Part shown: positions 5,232-9,805 of the stretch, in pieces
Numbering within the stretch: the stretch's first letter is position 1
Layout of the letters: every line of letters starts with the position of its first letter
DNA from: Methanosarcinales archaeon
GTDB lineage: Archaea > Halobacteriota > Methanosarcinia > Methanosarcinales > Methanocomedenaceae
DNA: 9,805 nucleotides
Direction: 5' to 3'
Assembly: GCA_030666885.1 (NCBI GenBank)
Contig: DAOUWY010000045.1
Coordinates: forward strand, 1-9,805
Program-made: the position numbers and the translations under genes
Notes under the pieces: model-generated
Told to the model about the DNA's origin: nothing
Databases searched by the model: none
The model's input: the letters and a program-made list of their open reading frames with translations, nothing else

Positions 5232-7052
5232 TTACTTGATCCCAAGTTCTATCAGTAGCTTTTCGGGCACAATTCCATCACTGGTAAAACCTGACGCATC
5301 ATAGAATTCATCCAGCATAGCATCCAGTTCCAGGTCTGTTACTGGATTGCTACCGCTTTTTTTTACCCTGTCAGGCAAGGTGTCATGATCCCTGCCAAAT
5401 CCTTCCCTGTTGTTAAAAGCACGGGTAAGTACTGCCACTCTCCTGCCAACCGTATCGAATTCGTCACGGTCCATATCAAATCCGGTAGAGGCAGCATATA
5501 GTTCTAATAGCTCATCCAATCCGGCAGCGTACGTAAAGAACTTGCAGATTCCTATAGAATCATAGATGGCGTTGCGCTCCTGTCCATCCCAGACCATCTT
5601 ACCTTTTCCAGCCGTGGCCATCGGGTCCAGTTGTCCACCCCTGCCAAGCACTTCCTTTCCGTAGGTCCATGGACGCAGGTGGCAGGCACCCCTGTCTGAT
5701 ACGGCATAGGCCAGTGCCTGGCCCTTGGCAGTCTGGGGAAGGTATGCAGGTATCTCCAGGCCCTTGACATTCATTGCGAAATCATCTGTCTCCTGCCCTA
5801 TTCTTTCAGAGGCATCCCTGGTGCCGTTTGCAACAAATGCCAGTGCCCCCTTACCTGACCCCATCATGTGGATGATTTCTATCAGCGCATCGACACTGCC
5901 AAAGGTAAGTTCCAGCCCGTTGGTTTCTTCCTTACCGATCAGCCCACGTTCATAGCATTCCATTAAAAAGGCGATAGTGCTGCCAGTGCTAATGCTATCC
6001 AGTCCGTATGCGTCGCACAGGTGTTCGGACGTCGTCACCGCTGCCGGGTCATCGATACCGCAGTTGGAACCCAGCTGGGTGATGGACTCGAACTCGGGAC
6101 CGTCGTGTGTCAACCCGCGGTACTGCCCCTCCTGCACCACTGCCAGGTGGCTGCACTGTATGGCACAGCCTGGGCAGGGCCGGCGTCTGCTGCCACTGTC
6201 CCACAATTTTTCTTTCAAGGCAAAACCGTCCAGGTGCCCTGATAGTTTGTCGTCCCGCCCTGATGTATAATTGCGATTACTCCAACCACCGGTTTCATTT
6301 ACTATCTCCACAAGTTCTGAAGTACCCATCTTCCTGAGGTTTTCCACACCTGTACTTATCCTGACCTTATGGTTGATTATTTTCCTGATGGCCCTGAATG
6401 CTTCAGGGTCTGCGGGTTCAAATTTCCCGTTCCCCGAGACCACTACGGCCTTTAAGTGCTTGCTGCCCATGACCGCACCCAGTCCACCACGGGCCGCAGT
6501 ACGGTTCTCTGCAAATATACCTGCCAGTTTGGCCATCCTCTCACCTGCGGTCCCGATGGTCAGCACCCTGGCCTCACGGTTGGTGGAATGGCGTTTTTTC
6601 AATACTGCCTGGGTTGAAAAGGTGTCCACACCCCACAGGTCGGCAGCATCCAGTATCTCCACTTTGTCATCTACAATATTGATGTATACCGGGGATTTGG
6701 CCTGTCCGTTGATGATGATACCCATATACCCGGCACGGCGCAGTTCAGTGCCCCACCAGCCATTGCAGTGGCTGTCGTTCCATGTGCCTGTTAGCGGGCT
6801 TTTGGCACAGACTGAGAAGTTGACGCAGTTGGTGGCAGGTGCGCCGGTCAGGGCGCCGTTTGTAATGGCAAGCAGGTTGTCAGGGGACAGGGGGTCGCAG
6901 CCGGGCGGGTTCTCGTTGTAGAGGTAGTGGGCTGCCAGGCCCTTACCGCCTATGAACTTGCGGAGGATGGACTGGGGAATGGGGGCTGTGGTGGTTGTGC
7001 CTGTGGTCAGGTTGATGCGTAGAAGATTGTTTTGTGGGGGCATGGTCATCAT
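5232..7052 (-). CDS. aor: aldehyde:ferredoxin oxidoreductase (tungsten-pterin enzyme)
   Basis: The 606-residue enzyme belongs to the AOR family, which oxidises aldehydes to carboxylic acids with ferredoxin as acceptor using a tungsten bis-pterin and one [4Fe-4S] cluster. GGKG (35-38) and SHCNGWWGTELRRAGYMG (about 95-112) form the N-terminal pterin-binding domain, followed by AARGGLGAVMGSKHLKA. The cluster cysteines are Cys293, Cys296 and Cys300 (CPGCAIQC) plus Cys503 (GICKFF), matching Cys288/291/295/494 of the Pyrococcus furiosus enzyme closely. Glu320 in GPEFES and His458 in DRGACHLRP match active-site residues. Length is typical. The start has ATG ATG ACC ATG in frame; the first Met is used here, but the second or fourth is possible. 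No ribosome binding site is seen, so it may be leaderless with AT-rich promoter DNA just upstream. The substrate cannot be told from sequence, and no ferredoxin or pterin gene is adjacent. Confidence 0.96.
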   Translation of the reverse strand: MMTMPPQNNLLRINLTTGTTTTAPIPQSILRKFIGGKGLAAHYLYNENPPGCDPLSPDNLLAITNGALTGAPATNCVNFSVCAKSPLTGTWNDSHCNGWWGTELRRAGYMGIIINGQAKSPVYINIVDDKVEILDAADLWGVDTFSTQAVLKKRHSTNREARVLTIGTAGERMAKLAGIFAENRTAARGGLGAVMGSKHLKAVVVSGNGKFEPADPEAFRAIRKIINHKVRISTGVENLRKMGTSELVEIVNETGGWSNRNYTSGRDDKLSGHLDGFALKEKLWDSGSRRRPCPGCAIQCSHLAVVQEGQYRGLTHDGPEFESITQLGSNCGIDDPAAVTTSEHLCDAYGLDSISTGSTIAFLMECYERGLIGKEETNGLELTFGSVDALIEIIHMMGSGKGALAFVANGTRDASERIGQETDDFAMNVKGLEIPAYLPQTAKGQALAYAVSDRGACHLRPWTYGKEVLGRGGQLDPMATAGKGKMVWDGQERNAIYDSIGICKFFTYAAGLDELLELYAASTGFDMDRDEFDTVGRRVAVLTRAFNNREGFGRDHDTLPDRVKKSGSNPVTDLELDAMLDEFYDASGFTSDGIVPEKLLIELGIK

Positions 7053-7096
7053 AAACTATATAATAATTAATATTGTTAGATTTTCTTCAATTGATA

Positions 7097-7118
7097 TTAA
7101 TTTTAATATTAAAATTAA
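7097..7118. repeat. 22-bp perfect AT-only palindrome
   Basis: The stretch from TTAATTTTAAT to ATTAAAATTAA is its own reverse complement over all 22 bases. It overlaps the TAA stop codon of the coiled-coil gene (7115-7117) and ends about 45 bp before the aldehyde oxidoreductase start. It could be the 3' hairpin of the upstream transcript, an operator for the downstream gene, or neither. Confidence 0.9.
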
Positions 7119-8401
7119 AATCGTACTTCAATATCCTTCTCGAAAATCTCACTCAGATCAGAATCCAGCCCTGACTTCAACTCCTCAACTTCCTTCTTCA
7201 GCCTTGCAAGCTCCTTCTTCTCAGCGTCCAGCTTCTGCCCGGTAGAATCCACCACATTCCGGCACTCAGAAATCCTATCTTCAACCTGTGTTTTCTCCCT
7301 GTAAACAGTAAGTCCCTCCAACTCCCCCTGCACCCCGGCAAGTTCAGAAGAATATCCCTCCCTTTGACTTTTAAGCCTTGACAGGACATCAGTCCCCACC
7401 AACCTTTCGATCTGCTCAAGCGTCTTGTTCATCTTCTGCTGCTTAAGACCCAGGCTCCCATCCTCAACCCTGCCCTTCATCTCAACCAGAAAACCACTAA
7501 GATCAACATCAAGCGCAGACACCGGCTCATCTTTCAGTATCTTCAGGACCTTCCTGCTATTGGCAGACATAATATGCCGGGCGCTACCATCCTGTTTTTC
7601 CATCCTGGAAAGAGCCTTGGACAGCGGAGCAAACAAACCCGCTAGATTTGAATCAACCTCAGATATCTGCCCCTTAAGGGTTCGGGCCTGGTCTTCCATC
7701 TCCCGTGCCCTGGTAAACTCATCACCTGCCTCAACCTCTTCCAGCCTCGCCTCTTCATATCCCAGTTCAACCTTCAATGTCTCGTATTTGCCAGTGAGCT
7801 CATTGATATTCTTCTGTTTTAACGGTATCTGCTGAGACATCTGCCTGATAAGTTCGATATTCTCTGGCAGCTTATTATATGCCTCCAGTTCATCCTTCAC
7901 CGCGTTGATCGGGGCAACAAGTTCATCCAGCAGGACATCCAGGTGCTTCAGCCCGCCGAAGATATCCTTATATTCCTCAGGAAAAAGTGCCTTGACATAC
8001 TGCTGGCTCCTGACAGCGTTCTCAAGGCAAGTCTTCAACACAGATTTAGCATCCAGGTGGAATTGGTATGCTTCAGACGGGTCCGCATCCTCAGGGATTA
8101 CAGTCTTCTCAATAATAATATCCAGGTTCTTTACAAGATTATCCCGGTTGGAAGCGCCAGCCTTGGCTAATCGTTTATGCACCTTTTCACCAAAAGACGC
8201 ACCCACCAGGCGCTCTTTAGCTTCAGAGAGGTACTCAAGGGCGGTACTGATCTCAGAATACTTGTGCCCGGTATGTGCCCCTAGCTCAGCAAATGTACTC
8301 TTTCCTTCCTTTTCCAGCCAATCCGGAAGCTCATTGAACTTAAAAGTAAGTTTGGCAGGTACTTCTTCCTTTTTCCCGAAAATCTTCTCAATGAATTTCA
8401 A
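7115..8401 (-). CDS. coiled-coil protein of unknown function, TTG start
   Basis: This is a 428-residue soluble protein without signal peptide or membrane segment. A basic tail (KFIEKIFGKKEE) leads into a mixed helical N-terminal region (about 20-180). Long charged heptad helices follow at about 185-255 and 330-425, separated by a less regular stretch around SARHIMSANSRKVLKILKDEP (about 275-320). It ends with KKEVEELKSGLDSDLSEIFEKD. No Walker A or B motif is present, so resemblance to SMC/SbcC-type proteins is only that of coiled coils. The start is TTG at 8401: an in-frame TAA lies directly before it, GAGG sits 4 nt upstream, and no in-frame ATG occurs until past residue 180. It lies between trpB2 and the aldehyde oxidoreductase gene on the same strand, with gaps of 75 and 62 bp. 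I do not recognise a function; a structural or scaffolding role is plausible. Confidence 0.85.
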   Translation of the reverse strand: MKFIEKIFGKKEEVPAKLTFKFNELPDWLEKEGKSTFAELGAHTGHKYSEISTALEYLSEAKERLVGASFGEKVHKRLAKAGASNRDNLVKNLDIIIEKTVIPEDADPSEAYQFHLDAKSVLKTCLENAVRSQQYVKALFPEEYKDIFGGLKHLDVLLDELVAPINAVKDELEAYNKLPENIELIRQMSQQIPLKQKNINELTGKYETLKVELGYEEARLEEVEAGDEFTRAREMEDQARTLKGQISEVDSNLAGLFAPLSKALSRMEKQDGSARHIMSANSRKVLKILKDEPVSALDVDLSGFLVEMKGRVEDGSLGLKQQKMNKTLEQIERLVGTDVLSRLKSQREGYSSELAGVQGELEGLTVYREKTQVEDRISECRNVVDSTGQKLDAEKKELARLKKEVEELKSGLDSDLSEIFEKDIEVRF

Positions 8402-8426
8402 TTATCCTCAGGCTAAAAGGGTAGTC

Positions 8427-8468
8427 AAAAATTAAAAAGTTATGGGAAGGATACCTTCTCAGGCATCC
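8427..8468 (-). terminator. hairpin plus T-rich run after trpB2
   Basis: Nine bases past the trpB2 stop codon, the minus strand folds as GGATGCC-TGAGAA-GGTATCC, a 7-bp stem with one G-T pair and a 6-base loop. TTCCCATAACTTTTTAATTTTTG follows in the same direction. This resembles a 3'-end hairpin with a T-rich release region. The same T-rich segment (CTTTTTAATTTTT) is also a possible TATA-like element for the downstream coiled-coil gene. Confidence 0.5.
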
Positions 8469-8476
8469 GTCTCATA

Positions 8477-9781
8477 TTATTCGTCAGTCATTTCTCCACT
8501 GAAATAGGTATCGTATGCAGCCATATCAAAATGACCGTGACCGCTGAAGTTGAACAGGATGCTCTTCTCTTCGCCAGTCTTCTTGCACTCAAGTGCCATA
8601 TCAATAGCACACTTGATAGCATGGGCCGCTTCAGGTGCAGGTACTATACCTTCCGTTCTGGCAAATGTTTTAGCAGCATCAAATATTTCGGTCTGGTGGT
8701 ATGCCACAGCCCTCATTATACCATCCGCATACAGCTGGCTAATGATCGGGGACTCGCCATGGTATCTCAGTCCGCCTGAATGTATTGGAGGCGGCACAAA
8801 ATCATGTCCCAATGTATACATCTTAAGCAGGGGTGTCATTTCTGCCGTATCCCCGAAATCATACCTGAAATCCCCTCCTGTCAGGGTGGGACAAGCCGTT
8901 GGTTCCACAGCCACAATATCAATATCCTTGTTATCCTTGATCTTATCGCGAACGAATGGGTAGGTAACACCTGAAAAGTTACTACCTCCACCCACGCAGC
9001 CAATAATAACATCCGGATAATCATCTACCATATCCATTTGCAGTTTCGCTTCAAGGCCGATCACTGTCTGGTGCAGCATAACGTGGTTCAACACGCTGCC
9101 CAGTGCATACTTGGTATTGTCATGGGTTGCGGCATCTTCCACAGCCTCGCTGATAGCAATCCCAAGACTGCCTGAAGTATCAGGATGTTTTTCAAGGATA
9201 GACCTGCCAGCCTGTGTCTCCGTGCTGGGTGAGGGTATAACATCAGCACCCCACAGGTTTATAAGGGATTTACGGTAGGGTTTCTGGTAAAAACTTGATT
9301 TGACCATATAGACCTTGCATTCCAGGTCAAATAAAGAGCAAGCGAAAGACAGGGCACTGCCCCACTGTCCTGCTCCTGTTTCGGTTGAAAGACGTTCTAC
9401 ACCCTCTTTCATATTAAAATATGCCTGGGCAATAGCTGTATTGGGCTTATGGCTGCCTGGCGGGCTTACTCCTTCATTTTTATAATATATCCTGGCAGGA
9501 GTCTTAAGGGCAGCTTCCAGGCGGTGTGCCCTGTATATGGGAGAAGGTCTCCACAAGCGGTAAATATCCCTAACCTCTTCGGGAATGTCTATGTACCTGT
9601 CCTGGCTCATTTCCTGTTCAATAAGACTCATTGGGAATATGGGTGAGAGGTCATCCGGCCCGATAGGCTCGTTGGTGGCAGGATTCAGTGGCGGTTCAAG
9701 GGGAGTCGAAAGGTCGGGCAGTATGTTGTACCATTGCTTTGGAAGCTCATTTTCGTCAAGTATGATTTTTGTTCTTTCCAT
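8477..9781 (-). CDS. trpB2: tryptophan synthase beta-like protein TrpB2
   Basis: The 434-residue PLP enzyme is the long TrpB2 form (about 430 residues against about 400 for TrpB1), with the extra N-terminal stretch WYNILPDLSTPLEPPL typical of it. TrpB2 joins indole and serine to make tryptophan. Lys112 in GSHKPNTA is the PLP Schiff-base lysine, Glu134 in ETGAGQWGS is the catalytic glutamate, GGGSN (264-268) holds the cofactor phosphate and Ser413 in FSGHGHFD contacts the pyridine nitrogen. All key residues are present. TrpB2 proteins bind TrpA weakly and often act alone in indole salvage or in other serine chemistry. No trpA or other trp gene is in the window, which fits that. The start ATG lies 24 bp from the right edge, so its promoter is mostly outside; TATTAAAAATGG at the edge may be part of it. 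Confidence 0.97.
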   Translation of the reverse strand: MERTKIILDENELPKQWYNILPDLSTPLEPPLNPATNEPIGPDDLSPIFPMSLIEQEMSQDRYIDIPEEVRDIYRLWRPSPIYRAHRLEAALKTPARIYYKNEGVSPPGSHKPNTAIAQAYFNMKEGVERLSTETGAGQWGSALSFACSLFDLECKVYMVKSSFYQKPYRKSLINLWGADVIPSPSTETQAGRSILEKHPDTSGSLGIAISEAVEDAATHDNTKYALGSVLNHVMLHQTVIGLEAKLQMDMVDDYPDVIIGCVGGGSNFSGVTYPFVRDKIKDNKDIDIVAVEPTACPTLTGGDFRYDFGDTAEMTPLLKMYTLGHDFVPPPIHSGGLRYHGESPIISQLYADGIMRAVAYHQTEIFDAAKTFARTEGIVPAPEAAHAIKCAIDMALECKKTGEEKSILFNFSGHGHFDMAAYDTYFSGEMTDE

Positions 9782-9805
9782 GTTAAATCACAGCCATTTT
9801 TAATA

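Noticed and set aside
6271..6921. A 216-codon plus-strand open frame opposite the aldehyde oxidoreductase gene.
   Set aside because: Antisense shadow of a well-conserved enzyme in a GC-richer stretch; composition and lack of motifs indicate a non-coding frame.

Overview
The window reads as chromosomal DNA of a cytochrome-containing methanogen-lineage archaeon (Methanosarcinales or an ANME-2/Methanoperedens-type relative). The evidence is an archaeal tRNA-Tyr with C1-G72 and a bulge-helix-bulge intron, an MfnB enzyme of methanofuran synthesis, an archaeal HisS, TrpB2, a tungsten-type aldehyde:ferredoxin oxidoreductase, TATA-box-like promoters and a multihaem c-type cytochrome. The genus assignment is inference; the archaeal and methanofuran-using character is well supported.

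Layout, left to right. 1-516 (minus): an acylphosphatase-domain protein that continues past the left edge and carries exact 63-bp (21-residue, three-heptad) tandem repeats; it has an ATG, a ribosome binding site and no stop in 172 codons. 652-1497 (minus): a membrane-anchored cytochrome with twelve CxxCH sites and one CX4CH site. 1704-1815 (minus): tRNA-Tyr(GUA) with a 37-nt intron. 1908-2051 (minus): a 47-residue four-cysteine protein with its own TATA box. 2348-3580 (plus): hisS, convergent with a HisA/HisF-related protein (3582-4280, minus) with one base between the stop codons. 4498-5199 (plus): mfnB, divergent from the HisA-like gene across a 217-bp gap. 5232-7052 (minus): aldehyde ferredoxin oxidoreductase. 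7115-8401 (minus): a coiled-coil protein of unknown function starting with TTG. 8477-9781 (minus): trpB2.

Functionally this is mostly a housekeeping and cofactor neighbourhood: translation (hisS, tRNA-Tyr), C1-carrier synthesis (mfnB), amino-acid metabolism (trpB2) and a tungstoenzyme, next to an electron-transfer cytochrome. The gene order does not form one obvious operon; most genes appear to have their own promoter. I see no CRISPR array, insertion sequence, phage gene or defence cassette. The least explained items are the repeat-bearing acylphosphatase fusion, the four-cysteine small protein, the HisA-like paralogue beside mfnB and the TTG-initiated coiled-coil protein.
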